Source: CAZGXM01 sp964529795
GTDB taxonomy: Bacteria; Bacillota; JADQBR01
Length of the DNA: 28,657 nt
Direction: 5' to 3'
NCBI GenBank assembly: GCA_964529795.1
Contig: CAZGXM010000033.1
Span: 1 to 28,657 of the forward strand
In this document: piece after piece, positions 21,668 to 28,657 of the stretch
Layout: each line of letters begins with the position of its first letter
How positions within the stretch are numbered: position 1 is the first letter of the stretch
Made by a program: the position numbers and the translations under genes
The notes under the pieces: model-generated
Database searches by the model: none
What the model saw: only the letters and a program-made list of their open reading frames with translations
Told to the model about the DNA's origin: nothing

Positions 21668-22099
21668 TTAACGACAATGAGAACAAAAACCGTAAAACTT
21701 AACCTTGTGGTCCACTATTTTAAAATCAATTTTTTGGGTGATTTGTTCTTCCAGTGCTTCCAGCAAGTCATCACTGAACTCAGTTACCTTGCCGCAATTC
21801 AAACAAATTAAATGATGATGGTGATGTATTTCGCTGTCATTTAATTCATAACGGTTCTTACCGTCATCAAAACTTAACTTCTGCAGCACTTCCAGTTCAG
21901 CAAACAAATCCAACGTTCGGTAGACAGTTGCCAACCCTATTTCCGGGTGTTTCTCCTGTAAAATTTTGTATACTTCCTCGGCGCTCAAGTGTTCGCCATC
22001 TTTTTTCAGAAAAAGCTGCAGTATTTCCTTTCTCTGGGGTGTAATTTTATAATCTTTTTGTTTCAACATATCATAGACCTTATTTGCCCGTTTCTTCAT
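21668..22099 (-). CDS. fur: Fur-family metal-responsive repressor
   Basis: 143 residues from ATG at 22099 (GAGGTG upstream; a GTG at 22111 overlaps that site). The winged helix carries KITPQRKEIL and GLATVYRTLDLF; the metal-binding part has HHHHHLICLNCGK and a C-terminal CSHC. It represses transcription when bound to its metal, usually Fe(II). The promoter upstream carries a 13/15 match to the Bacillus Fur box, so autoregulation is likely. It leads the queD-surE operon. Zur or PerR identity cannot be excluded from sequence alone; Zur would be of interest because FolE and QueD are zinc enzymes. Confidence 0.9.
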   Translation of the reverse strand: MKKRANKVYDMLKQKDYKITPQRKEILQLFLKKDGEHLSAEEVYKILQEKHPEIGLATVYRTLDLFAELEVLQKLSFDDGKNRYELNDSEIHHHHHLICLNCGKVTEFSDDLLEALEEQITQKIDFKIVDHKVKFYGFCSHCR

Positions 22100-22116
22100 A
22101 AAGGACCCCACCTCAT

Positions 22117-22131
22117 TGATAACTTTTATCA
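22117..22131 (-). promoter_or_regulatory. Fur box at the fur start site
   Basis: TGATAACTTTTATCA matches the consensus TGATAATNATTATCA at 13 of 15 positions when N counts as a match. It begins just downstream of the -10 box, over the expected start of transcription, where a bound repressor would block initiation. Confidence 0.75.
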
Positions 22132-22136
22132 GTTAT

Positions 22137-22165
22137 ATTTTACCGCCAGCAACTTGGCTTGTCAA
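22137..22165 (-). promoter_or_regulatory. Sigma-A promoter of the fur-que operon
   Basis: Minus strand TTGACA (22165-22160), exactly 17 bases, TAAAAT (22142-22137), a near-consensus vegetative promoter. It lies right after the end of the activase gene. Confidence 0.88.
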
Positions 22166-22196
22166 CACCTTGGTAGAGCTTTCAGCAAAACTTTCG

Positions 22197-23168
22197 TTAA
22201 GTTTCCAGATACTCCCACTTGCCACAACGGCCACCCCAGCGTGCCAACAGGGTTTTTTCCTGATAAATATTCACAATTTCGCAATAATTGGAACAACCCT
22301 TGCACTCAAAGCTTTTGGCCGCAAAGTTCTGGTCCGCAATGTCCAACCCTTTAAAATGAGAGATATTATTCACTCGAAAATGGTCTAATGCCAGATATGC
22401 CACGCCCAGAGCGCCCATTACCCCGAAATATTTGGGGATAATTACCGGCTGTCCCAAAATATCTTCAAATGCTTTGGCGATGCCGGCGTTGGCGGCAACA
22501 CCCCCTTGAAATACTACCGGTGCGAGAATTTCCTTTCCTTTACCCACATTGTTAAGATAATTTCGTACCAGGGCCTGGCATAGACCGGCAATTATTTCTT
22601 CCAGATTATATCCCAACTGCTGCTTGTGTATCATGTCAGATTCAGCAAAAACCGAACAGCGCCCGGCAATACGGACAGGACTTTTCGCTTTCAGTGCCAG
22701 GTTGCCAAACTCTTCAATGGGAATACCCAAGCGGCTGGCCTGCTGGTCCAAAAACGACCCTGTACCCGCGGCACAAACTGTATTCATGGCAAAGTCAGTA
22801 ACAATACCCTCTCTGAGAATAATAATTTTTGAATCCTGGCCGCCTATTTCAATGATGGTCTGGGCATCGGGAAGCAAATGAGCTACTGCCACGGCATGGG
22901 CCGTAATTTCATTTTTTACTACATCGGCACCAAGCATGACCCCGGTTAAGTTTCTGGCACTGCCCGTAGCTCCCGCCGTTTTAATTTCAACTTTTCCCTC
23001 CAGCTGCGGCCGCAGGTAATTCAGACCTTCCTTAATTGTTTTTATGGGTTGTCCCTTTGTTCTAATGTATAGTGTTTCTAGTACCCGGGCGTTTTCATTC
23101 AAGACAACGAAATTTGTACTGACTGAGCCCACATCAACGCCCAAAAATCCCTGCTGCAAGACTATCAC
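22197..23168 (-). CDS. Acyl-CoA dehydratase activase (BcrAD/BadFG/HgdC-type ASKHA ATPase)
   Basis: 323 residues. LGVDVGSVSTNFVVL is the phosphate-1 loop, EIGGQDSKI the second ATPase motif, and MNTVCAAGTGSFLDQQASRLG plus RIAGRCSVFAESD carry the cysteines that hold the bridging [4Fe-4S] cluster. The family hydrolyses ATP to drive an electron into 2-hydroxyacyl-CoA dehydratases or related enzymes. An extra C-terminal part with CKGCSNYC and GGRCGKW (about residues 280-318) is typical of the subgroup linked to DUF2229 proteins, not of plain HgdC. It overlaps the upstream gene by 35 bases. No dehydratase A/B pair is in the window, so the substrate is unknown. Confidence 0.88.
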   Translation of the reverse strand: MIVLQQGFLGVDVGSVSTNFVVLNENARVLETLYIRTKGQPIKTIKEGLNYLRPQLEGKVEIKTAGATGSARNLTGVMLGADVVKNEITAHAVAVAHLLPDAQTIIEIGGQDSKIIILREGIVTDFAMNTVCAAGTGSFLDQQASRLGIPIEEFGNLALKAKSPVRIAGRCSVFAESDMIHKQQLGYNLEEIIAGLCQALVRNYLNNVGKGKEILAPVVFQGGVAANAGIAKAFEDILGQPVIIPKYFGVMGALGVAYLALDHFRVNNISHFKGLDIADQNFAAKSFECKGCSNYCEIVNIYQEKTLLARWGGRCGKWEYLET

Positions 23169-24240
23169 CTCTGCCCTTTTGCTTTTGTTTCAGCAAGTCA
23201 ACAAACGCCTCAAGGCGTGTCTGCACGCCGGCCTTACCGGTTTGTTCATCCAAAAATATGGTCAATACCGGGATGTTAAGGTCTTTGCTGACTTGACTTA
23301 ATATGCTTTTTGCCACGATTTCCGGTATACAGGTAAAGGGCGCCAGTTGTATCACCCCGTCAAACCCGTTTTTGGCATACAGCACGGTTTCCCCTACGGA
23401 ATTGATGCCGTGGCCGCCTACCAGTTGATTCAAGTATGGTTTGGCAGCTTTTTTGACATCTTTTTCACCGTCAAAAACGGTATTATCTCTTGTCCAGTCC
23501 GTCAGGTAAATGGAACGGTGGGTTTCCACACCCATTTCTCCCAATGTCTTTTCGATATCAAGATTGATAAAAGGTTCCAGCACCACATAAATTTCGCCGA
23601 TCAGCCCGATACGCAACGGTTGCTTGTCACGCTTTTGTTTTATATTTTTTAACAATTCAACCGTTTCTTCCTTTGCGCGAATTATTTCCTCTCTGGACCG
23701 GGCCGCATCAATCATGGCAAGACATTTTTCAAAAGTACGCGTAGTCGCACCTTTTTCCACTTCGTAGGGACGAATTTTATGAGATAAAATTTCCGTTTCG
23801 TCCAGTGCCAGTAATTTTATCCATGAATCCTTGAATACTTTAAAAAACATTGGCCAACTGACCTTGTTGGGCCTGGTTACCAAACCAATTTTTTTGATAA
23901 AATCCATTACACCTTTTAAAGGCGGTTCAAAAATCAGCATTTTAAATTCATAGCCTAAATCCTTTAGGATTTTCTCATGGAGCAAACCGTAAATACCGGC
24001 CCGGCACGGTCCGACGCCACCTGAAGAAATAATCATTTCCGTCCCTTGTTCCAGCACTTCAATATAGCTGCCCAAAAGAATTTTAAAAGGTATGCAGGCA
24101 AATTCCGGGGAATACCGTACTCCCAAAGATAAGGTTTTCTTGCTGGGTGTAGGTGGAACTACGGCCTGGTGTCCGAGATTTTCAATCAAGTGCTTAAAGG
24201 CAATATGGGAGGTACCCATATGCGGAAAAGATATCTTCAT
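23134..24240 (-). CDS. CoA-protein-activase-like / 2-hydroxyacyl-CoA dehydratase-related protein (COG3580-like)
   Basis: 368 residues, resembling the HgdB-type dehydratase fold as found in large activase-related proteins of Clostridia. It has conserved cysteines in RYSPEFACIPFK (about residue 54), GGVGPCRAGIYG (about 79) and PFTCIPEIVA (about 308), which could bind a [4Fe-4S] cluster. It starts four bases inside the DUF2229 gene end and overlaps the activase by 35 bases. With its neighbours it forms the split version of a protein that in other Clostridia is one long chain. The function is unknown. Confidence 0.75.
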   Translation of the reverse strand: MKISFPHMGTSHIAFKHLIENLGHQAVVPPTPSKKTLSLGVRYSPEFACIPFKILLGSYIEVLEQGTEMIISSGGVGPCRAGIYGLLHEKILKDLGYEFKMLIFEPPLKGVMDFIKKIGLVTRPNKVSWPMFFKVFKDSWIKLLALDETEILSHKIRPYEVEKGATTRTFEKCLAMIDAARSREEIIRAKEETVELLKNIKQKRDKQPLRIGLIGEIYVVLEPFINLDIEKTLGEMGVETHRSIYLTDWTRDNTVFDGEKDVKKAAKPYLNQLVGGHGINSVGETVLYAKNGFDGVIQLAPFTCIPEIVAKSILSQVSKDLNIPVLTIFLDEQTGKAGVQTRLEAFVDLLKQKQKGRGDSLAAGIFGR

Positions 24241-25205
24241 TTTTTCTCCCTCCGAAAACGCACCATATCTACAAATGCTTCCAGGCGGGTCAAAACACCT
24301 GCTTCCCCAGTATGTTCATCAATAGTAAGAGTCATAAAAGGGACCTGATATTTTTTCGCTTCCAACTGCATTAATTTGTCCAACATGGCATCGGGCCCGC
24401 AACCAAACGCGCTCACATGAATAATACCGTCCACCGGTTTCTCCAGGTAATGATAGGTGGCCCAAAGCACCCGGTTTGAATAATGCCAGAAAAGGTTTTT
24501 CGATAGTTTATGCCGGTAGCGGGCCAGTAAGGAAAAGGGGACCATTTCCGCGGTGAAAATTGAAGCTTGTAGCTCTATTAACTTGTAAAGTAAATTGACG
24601 CTGATATAAGGGTCATAAACCTCATAGGGATAACCGAGGACCGCCAGGTTAACCGTTGGTTTGCCCGTCCGAGTGGTTAGTTTGCCGTGATTCCCCGGTA
24701 ATATTTCACTGGGAAAGACACCTTGATTTAATATTTTTTGATACTGGTAATGAGCTTTGCAGGCCTGTCGGTAGGCCTGCATTATCCCAAAGGAAGACTG
24801 CCGCAACACTTTACCGATTTTATAACAGGTGGCCAGTAACCCCCTGGCGCCCTTTTTCAGTTCAATACGCTGGTCAATCAAACGAGGCAAATCGGAAATG
24901 GAGGAGCGGACCATGTCCGGTAACCCTAAAAACTTGGGACAAAAGGTAGTCTTGCCGTCCACGCTGACCATCCTGGGGATAAAAAGGAAATCTGCTTTGT
25001 CACGCAGGGCAACCACATGCCCATGAAATAATTTTATGGGAATACATGCATCATTAACTGTTTCTTTTACGCCCCAATCTATTATTTTCTTGGAAGATAC
25101 AGGTGAAGTGATTACTTGACAGCCCAAACTGCTGAAAAACGATTTCCAGAATGGATAGTAAGAAAAATAACTTAAGGAAGCAGGATAGCCTATTATTTGA
25201 GTCAT
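24237..25205 (-). CDS. DUF2229 / acyl-CoA dehydratase activase-related protein
   Basis: 322 residues beginning MTQIIGYPASLSYFSYYPFWKSFF, a characteristic DUF2229 start, with cysteines in NDACIPIKLFHGH (about residue 55), FCPKFLG (about 88) and SAFGCGPDAM (about 267). The C-terminal TLTIDEHTGEAGVLTRLEAFVDM is nearly repeated in the next protein (FLDEQTGKAGVQTRLEAFVDL), so the two are related. ATG at 25205 has GAGGTGA upstream. It is the first gene of the three-gene activase operon. Confidence 0.8.
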   Translation of the reverse strand: MTQIIGYPASLSYFSYYPFWKSFFSSLGCQVITSPVSSKKIIDWGVKETVNDACIPIKLFHGHVVALRDKADFLFIPRMVSVDGKTTFCPKFLGLPDMVRSSISDLPRLIDQRIELKKGARGLLATCYKIGKVLRQSSFGIMQAYRQACKAHYQYQKILNQGVFPSEILPGNHGKLTTRTGKPTVNLAVLGYPYEVYDPYISVNLLYKLIELQASIFTAEMVPFSLLARYRHKLSKNLFWHYSNRVLWATYHYLEKPVDGIIHVSAFGCGPDAMLDKLMQLEAKKYQVPFMTLTIDEHTGEAGVLTRLEAFVDMVRFRREKK

Positions 25206-25439
25206 ATCAACTCACCTCGACCCAATAAATATCAATAAATTCTATTCCATGCTTACGGAATCAATGCCCATGCTTTTCGCGCTGATCTTTTTATCAATAT
25301 TCCACAAAAAGCAACAAAATCCTCTCATGGTAAAAAAGTACCTACAAAAAAAAGCAACCAGAAACTTGGCTGCGGTTTTGGGAGAATATTTCAGTCGGAA
25401 CAGCATAATCTTGTATAAAAAGTTTTGGAGGTGACCACC
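25206..25439. other. Divergent promoter region between the activase operon and the TIGR04086 gene
   Basis: This 234-base AT-rich gap must hold promoters for both directions. I found no hexamer pair with good spacing and no gene. Confidence 0.4.
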
Positions 25440-25832
25440 TTGCGACAGCAAAATACGGCATCAACGCAGCCGGGCATATTCAACCCGATTTTCAAAGGTA
25501 TTTTCACGGCACTGCTTTTAACAATGATTTTTACTTTCATTATTGCTACCGTTGTCTATGTTTCATCACTGCCGGAGCGCTATTTGTCGGTACTGACACT
25601 GGTAGTACTCCTGGTCAGTGTCTTCTTTGGCGGCAATAATGCTGCAAAAAACGCCGGTGGTAGAGGACTGGTGGTTGGGTTTGCAGTGGGGCTGGGGTTC
25701 TTCATTATACTTGTGTTGTTGTCATCTATTTTCGCTCCGGGTACCCTGAACGTCTGGAATTTGCTTGCAAAACTGGTCTATTCCCTGCTTGCCGGAATGT
25801 TGGGCGGCATATCAGCTGTGGCCAGAATGTAA
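25440..25832 (+). CDS. TIGR04086 family membrane protein
   Basis: 130 residues from a TTG start at 25440, chosen because GGAGGTG lies 6 bases upstream; an earlier in-frame TTG at 25425 would overlap that site. After a polar N-terminus there are four predicted helices (about residues 20-42, 48-65, 74-98, 104-126) with the glycine- and asparagine-rich turn FFGGNNAAKNAGGRG. This matches the small membrane-protein family TIGR04086 (YrzE-like) common in Firmicutes, of unknown function. It is monocistronic on plus, ending at the hairpin at 25858. Confidence 0.8.
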   Translation: MRQQNTASTQPGIFNPIFKGIFTALLLTMIFTFIIATVVYVSSLPERYLSVLTLVVLLVSVFFGGNNAAKNAGGRGLVVGFAVGLGFFIILVLLSSIFAPGTLNVWNLLAKLVYSLLAGMLGGISAVARM

Positions 25833-25857
25833 TTCGGTGAAAGTGTATGGATAGAAT

Positions 25858-25890
25858 GTTCAAGGTGCGACTTTACGCCGCACCTTGAAC
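25858..25890. terminator. Strong hairpin between convergent genes
   Basis: GTTCAAGGTGCG/CGCACCTTGAAC, a perfect 12-bp stem with a 9-base loop, between the ends of the plus-strand TIGR04086 gene and the minus-strand small gene. No strong T-run follows on either side. It is probably a bidirectional terminator. Confidence 0.65.
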
Positions 25891-25910
25891 TTCAGGCTGA
25901 AAATTACAGT

Positions 25911-26009
25911 TTAATTGAGCAGGTGTAAAATAATTAACACCAGGCCACCGATAATCAAACAGGACGCAAGTATTAAACGGAAAGTCCGTCCAGCCGAAGA
26001 ATATCTCAC
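25911..26009 (-). CDS. 32-residue single-TM protein
   Basis: GTG at 26009 with GGGGGAA upstream, 27 bases after the preceding gene; TAA ends at 25911. The product has a basic N-terminus (RYSSAGRTFR) and one helix (LILASCLIIGGLVLIILHLL). The frame was chosen over a longer overlapping one because it alone has a ribosome site and a membrane segment of normal composition. The function is unknown. Confidence 0.5.
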   Translation of the reverse strand: MRYSSAGRTFRLILASCLIIGGLVLIILHLLN

Positions 26010-26036
26010 TGTAATCTTCCCCCTGTACCTTTTTCT

Positions 26037-26786
26037 CTATTTCTCCGGCCATGTCCCGACTATTTTTGTAATATACCATTTGTTACCGGCATTTTTATTA
26101 AGCTGTACATGCACTTGCATGACAGCGGGCTCTTTCCCGCCGGTTATCAATTTACCTTTCACCCATGCTTTATTTTTTGCTATGGCAAAATCATCCGTGA
26201 TGTAGCGTGATTTGCTGAGATTGCTGTTTTGTGCTTTCATGGTCATTATTGCCTTGTCGTTGGCAAGTTCCCCGGCCGTTTCCCAGTTATTTTGCGAAAC
26301 CGCCGTAAAGAATTTGCCTACCTGGTCTACTGCCGGAAAAAATTGAATGTCACTGATAATCCAGTGATTATTTTCAAGCCGCAACGTGATTTTTTGGGTA
26401 TTATCGGGAATGATCCTCTTTGACGAAACCCAAACCGCTCTTCCCAAAACCCAGGCAGAAAAATCATTTTCCTTTTCCCAGCGCATCACCACGAACGAAA
26501 CATAGTCCAAACTGCTGTCTTTTGCCAGCAGTCCCTGCCAGTATTTACGAAAACCGTTCTCATTCAAATTTGTCCAAACCTGTTGGGAAGTTAATTCCCT
26601 TACCTTACTCCAATTACTTTGCTCAACACTACGGTAAACTTCGCTCACCGCCGCCAAAGGATGGTCAACCGCGCGGAAGATTGAAACCGGTGCCACGGGA
26701 AAAGGGTTTGCCCGAAAGTATAACCCGCCAAAAATTACTGTGCTGATTAACATCATTACCGGTATAACCATTAATCTCAGTTTCAT
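26037..26786 (-). CDS. Membrane-anchored extracytoplasmic protein, unknown function
   Basis: About 249 residues. Start at 26786 (or 26789), where AGGTGGGAC precedes two ATGs in a row; a longer frame to 26834 has no ribosome site. It has an N-terminal anchor or signal helix (LRLMVIPVMMLISTVIFGGLYF) and two similar alpha/beta halves: VYRSVEQSNWSKVRELTSQQVW and FFTAVSQNNWETAGELANDKA both begin with a helix and a W-containing turn, as in NTF2-like/DUF4878-type domains. It is probably a two-domain protein on the outer face of the membrane. No catalytic motif is seen. Confidence 0.65.
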   Translation of the reverse strand: MKLRLMVIPVMMLISTVIFGGLYFRANPFPVAPVSIFRAVDHPLAAVSEVYRSVEQSNWSKVRELTSQQVWTNLNENGFRKYWQGLLAKDSSLDYVSFVVMRWEKENDFSAWVLGRAVWVSSKRIIPDNTQKITLRLENNHWIISDIQFFPAVDQVGKFFTAVSQNNWETAGELANDKAIMTMKAQNSNLSKSRYITDDFAIAKNKAWVKGKLITGGKEPAVMQVHVQLNKNAGNKWYITKIVGTWPEK

Positions 26787-26894
26787 CATGTCCCACCTGC
26801 CTGTGCCGGAGTTCAATGGCTGACTGAACGGCAACTTTAGCCAATCCTTTTGTAAATATTACAGGTCAAGAGGGTAATTTATGCCAATAAAACA

Positions 26895-26920
26895 GAAAGA
26901 GCGCGGGTTAAAGCTCTCTC
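26895..26920 (-). terminator. Terminator after the PlsY-like gene
   Basis: Minus strand GAGAGAGC-TTTAACCCGC-GCTCTTTC, eight pairs with one G-U, then TGTTTTATT. It lies about 150 bases after the PlsY-like stop. Confidence 0.7.
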
Positions 26921-27073
26921 ACTGACGCAGGACGTAACGAAGGATATTTTTTAAAAAGTTTGGCAGCGGTATAAATATCACACGCACCTCTCCATCACCT
27001 CTTTTAAAGGTATTTGCTTTACCAGTATATGACCGACCCAAAAGATGGTGCAAAAATCCAGCTCATTTTTCAG

Positions 27074-27646
27074 CTACTGACGAAAATCCTCCGGCAAAAA
27101 ACAATACTTCTGCCAAAATTCCATGATTATGGTCACTGTCATACAGCCGAAACCTAACAGGTATAAATAAGCCGGGGCACCGGACCACCAGACTGCCAAG
27201 GAAAATGCAGTCAAACTTAAAATATGGGTAAATTGCTGGTTGCGTAACAAAATTAGCAGGGAAAGCCACATTGCCAAAAATAACTTCAGCATTGCCGGAT
27301 CAATGATCAGTAATCCCCCGCAAAAAATTGCCGTTCCCCGCAAGCAATAACAGTTATTGGTTGCCCTGTGGACAACAATCGCAGTCAATATCCCCATCAC
27401 CGCGACCCACTGCCATGAATACCAGAAATTTAACGCCACAAGCGTAATAATCATTCCCTTGATCGCTTCCAATAACACAGCTATTGCCGTAATTTCAAAG
27501 CCCAGGTTTATTAGCAAATCCTTTACTGTCAGCTTTTCGCCGCTTTCATCAAGCAACGGGGTAACCTTGAACCGTATAAGCAACGACCTTACCGGGATTG
27601 CCCCGGCAAGCGCTGCAAAGACCGCAAAAAGAAAAAATTCCGGCAT
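27074..27646 (-). CDS. PlsY-like polytopic membrane protein lacking acyltransferase motifs
   Basis: 190 residues, ATG at 27646 with GGAGGG upstream, with five or six helices. The order GEKLTVKDLLINLGFEITAI, LLEAIKGMIITLV and the later loop-helix pattern recall glycerol-3-phosphate acyltransferase PlsY (GSGNxGATN..., LDxxKG..., GHxFP...FxGGKG), but the catalytic Ser/Asn and GGKG motifs are absent. It may be a diverged, non-catalytic homologue. Its place right after pssA and psd supports a link with phospholipid metabolism, but the family call is tentative. Confidence 0.5.
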   Translation of the reverse strand: MPEFFLFAVFAALAGAIPVRSLLIRFKVTPLLDESGEKLTVKDLLINLGFEITAIAVLLEAIKGMIITLVALNFWYSWQWVAVMGILTAIVVHRATNNCYCLRGTAIFCGGLLIIDPAMLKLFLAMWLSLLILLRNQQFTHILSLTAFSLAVWWSGAPAYLYLLGFGCMTVTIIMEFWQKYCFLPEDFRQ

Positions 27647-27749
27647 ACTTTTCCCTCCATAGGTTGTCTAAAAACAAGATATGATGGTTCAAAGGGGAAT
27701 ATGCCAGAAGCCTTTAAATTGCTGCCGACAGGCCGGCAGTATAATTTGT

Positions 27750-28253
27750 TTAGTATTTAGGTATGCGGATGTTGCTAATCATCAACAAGCCCAGGAGCGT
27801 AAGGAACGAGGACACCCACAGCAGGTGCAGTTGACCGCCCAACAAGCTGAAGATAGCCACTAACCCGCCGGCCAGTGTAATGGGGACTCCCAAAAAATAT
27901 TCATGAATGTTCAGGGTATTAAAGCGGGCTAATCTTATTGCTCCGCATAGGGCAAAAAATACGGGGATCACATAAGACCAAAGCAGGGGCTGTGCCTGGT
28001 AGAACTGGGCATATACTAAAATTGCCGGGGCAATACCGAAAGAGACCAGGTCCGACAGGGAATCCAGTTCCTTGCCGAAAGATGACGACGTTTGCAAACG
28101 GCGAGCGACCCGGCCATCCAATCCATCAAACACCACGGCCAGCAATATCATCAAGGCGGCAATGCCAAAGTCGGATTTTAACACGGCAATCAATGCGGAA
28201 AATCCCAAAATCAAATTGCATAAAGTGAAACAGTTGGAAATCTGCTTTTTCAC
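27750..28253 (-). CDS. pssA: CDP-diacylglycerol--serine O-phosphatidyltransferase
   Basis: 167 residues; membrane enzyme joining CDP-diacylglycerol and serine to form phosphatidylserine. The CDP-alcohol phosphotransferase signature is complete at about residues 43-65: DGLDGRVARRL then GKELDSLSD (DGx2ARx8Gx3Dx3D). About six helices follow, and the short length is normal for the Gram-positive type. GTG at 28253 overlaps the psd stop by four bases, so translation is coupled and the product passes directly to Psd. Confidence 0.95.
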   Translation of the reverse strand: MKKQISNCFTLCNLILGFSALIAVLKSDFGIAALMILLAVVFDGLDGRVARRLQTSSSFGKELDSLSDLVSFGIAPAILVYAQFYQAQPLLWSYVIPVFFALCGAIRLARFNTLNIHEYFLGVPITLAGGLVAIFSLLGGQLHLLWVSSFLTLLGLLMISNIRIPKY

Positions 28254-28657
28254 TTTATTAACCTCCCCAGAACTGTTTCGCCGCCCTTTACCGCATCGCC
28301 TTCAGCAACAAGTATATCCACATTGACGGGCAAGTAAATTTCCGTACAAGAACCGAATTTGATCAAGCCGAAAATTTCGCCACGCCGCAACCGGTCTCCT
28401 GGGGAAACGTCGCAAACCACGCGTCTGGCTACCAGACCGGCTACCTGCGTCACCAGCACCTTGCATTCGCCGTCAATAGCCAAATAATTGCGTTCGTTTA
28501 CACGACCGGCCTCCTCGTTGTAAGCAGGCAGATGTTTCCCCGGGTAATACCGCACCCAACGCACCTCTCCTGCTACCGGCGCCCTGTTAATGTGTACATT
28601 AAATATATGTAGTATATTCATAGTTTTGGGATAACCTCGAAGACATGGAAAAAAGCG
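28250..28657 (-). CDS. psd: Phosphatidylserine decarboxylase, partial, N-terminus off the right edge
   Basis: The frame is open to the window edge (135 codons visible). FNVHINRAPVAGEVRWVRYYPGK is the conserved His-containing segment, and NERN follows. FGSCTEIYLP holds the Gly-Ser site where the proenzyme cleaves itself to make the pyruvoyl group. The protein makes phosphatidylethanolamine from phosphatidylserine at the membrane. An internal ATG at 28621 is not the start: coding sequence continues upstream in frame (FFPCLRGYPKT), and the family needs about 70 more residues. Confidence 0.9.
   Translation of the reverse strand, partial: RFFPCLRGYPKTMNILHIFNVHINRAPVAGEVRWVRYYPGKHLPAYNEEAGRVNERNYLAIDGECKVLVTQVAGLVARRVVCDVSPGDRLRRGEIFGLIKFGSCTEIYLPVNVDILVAEGDAVKGGETVLGRLIK

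Noticed and set aside
26919..26981. 20-codon GTG frame after GGAGAGG, downstream of the PlsY-like gene
   Set aside because: It is very short, overlaps the terminator stem and has no independent support.
28250..28621. Short complete psd-like gene starting at 28621
   Set aside because: Coding sequence continues in frame upstream to the window edge, and Psd needs the missing N-terminal part, so it is a partial gene.
1..28657. CRISPR arrays, insertion sequences, prophage or attachment sites
   Set aside because: No regularly spaced repeats, transposase or integrase frames, or terminal inverted repeats were seen. The Com-like genes are not accompanied by any other phage gene.

Overview
The window looks like a chromosomal segment from a spore-forming, anaerobic Gram-positive bacterium of the Clostridia, plausibly a Peptococcaceae / Desulfotomaculum-Thermincola type organism (inference). 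The grounds are a SpoVB-type spore-envelope flippase, YpmA and TIGR04086-type Firmicutes proteins, strong AGGAGG ribosome sites with TTG/GTG starts, a three-gene acyl-CoA-dehydratase-activase set, and an unusual load of multiheme c-type cytochromes. Nearly everything is on the minus strand; only tRNA-Trp, spoVB and one small membrane-protein gene are on plus.

Layout, left to right. 1-2958: a partial FAD oxidoreductase and an ABC-class ATPase. 3025-11640: the most notable region. Two tandem paralogous respiratory modules (A at about 3074-7600, B at about 7673-11600) each encode, in transcription order, small accessory proteins, a 7-heme cytochrome c, a membrane cytochrome b and a 12-heme NapC/NirT-type cytochrome c. 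Each module thus has 19 c-type heme sites plus b hemes, a layout suited to carrying menaquinol electrons across the membrane toward an extracytoplasmic acceptor. Between and ahead of the genes lie four Com-like Cys-rich mini-proteins (55-62 aa, like the phage Mu RNA-binding translational activator Com) and a family of repeated hairpin elements with an AGTC...GACTTnAAGTCC...GGCC core ending in terminator-like stems. Both leaders also share a block GCAGGAATTT-N11-GCGAAT. I propose this as a possible undescribed RNA-level control system for multiheme cytochromes. A 100-N gap inside the module A 7-heme gene is flanked by an exact 55-base duplication, so it is very probably an assembly artefact and the gene is intact.

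11661-15431: D-Ala-D-Ala ligase, tRNA-Trp(CCA) and a stand-alone EF-G-type GTPase. 15432-16967: spoVB with a sigma-E-like promoter. 16985-22165: a long minus-strand operon led by a Fur-family regulator with its own promoter and Fur box, then queD-queC-DUF366-queE-folE (preQ0/queuosine precursor synthesis), ypmA, a small CxxC protein, lepB and surE. 22197-25205: three overlapping genes of the 2-hydroxyacyl-CoA dehydratase activase superfamily. 25440-28657: a TIGR04086 membrane protein, a lipid-attached or membrane-anchored unknown, a tiny single-TM protein, a PlsY-like membrane protein, and pssA-psd for phosphatidylethanolamine synthesis (psd runs off the right edge).
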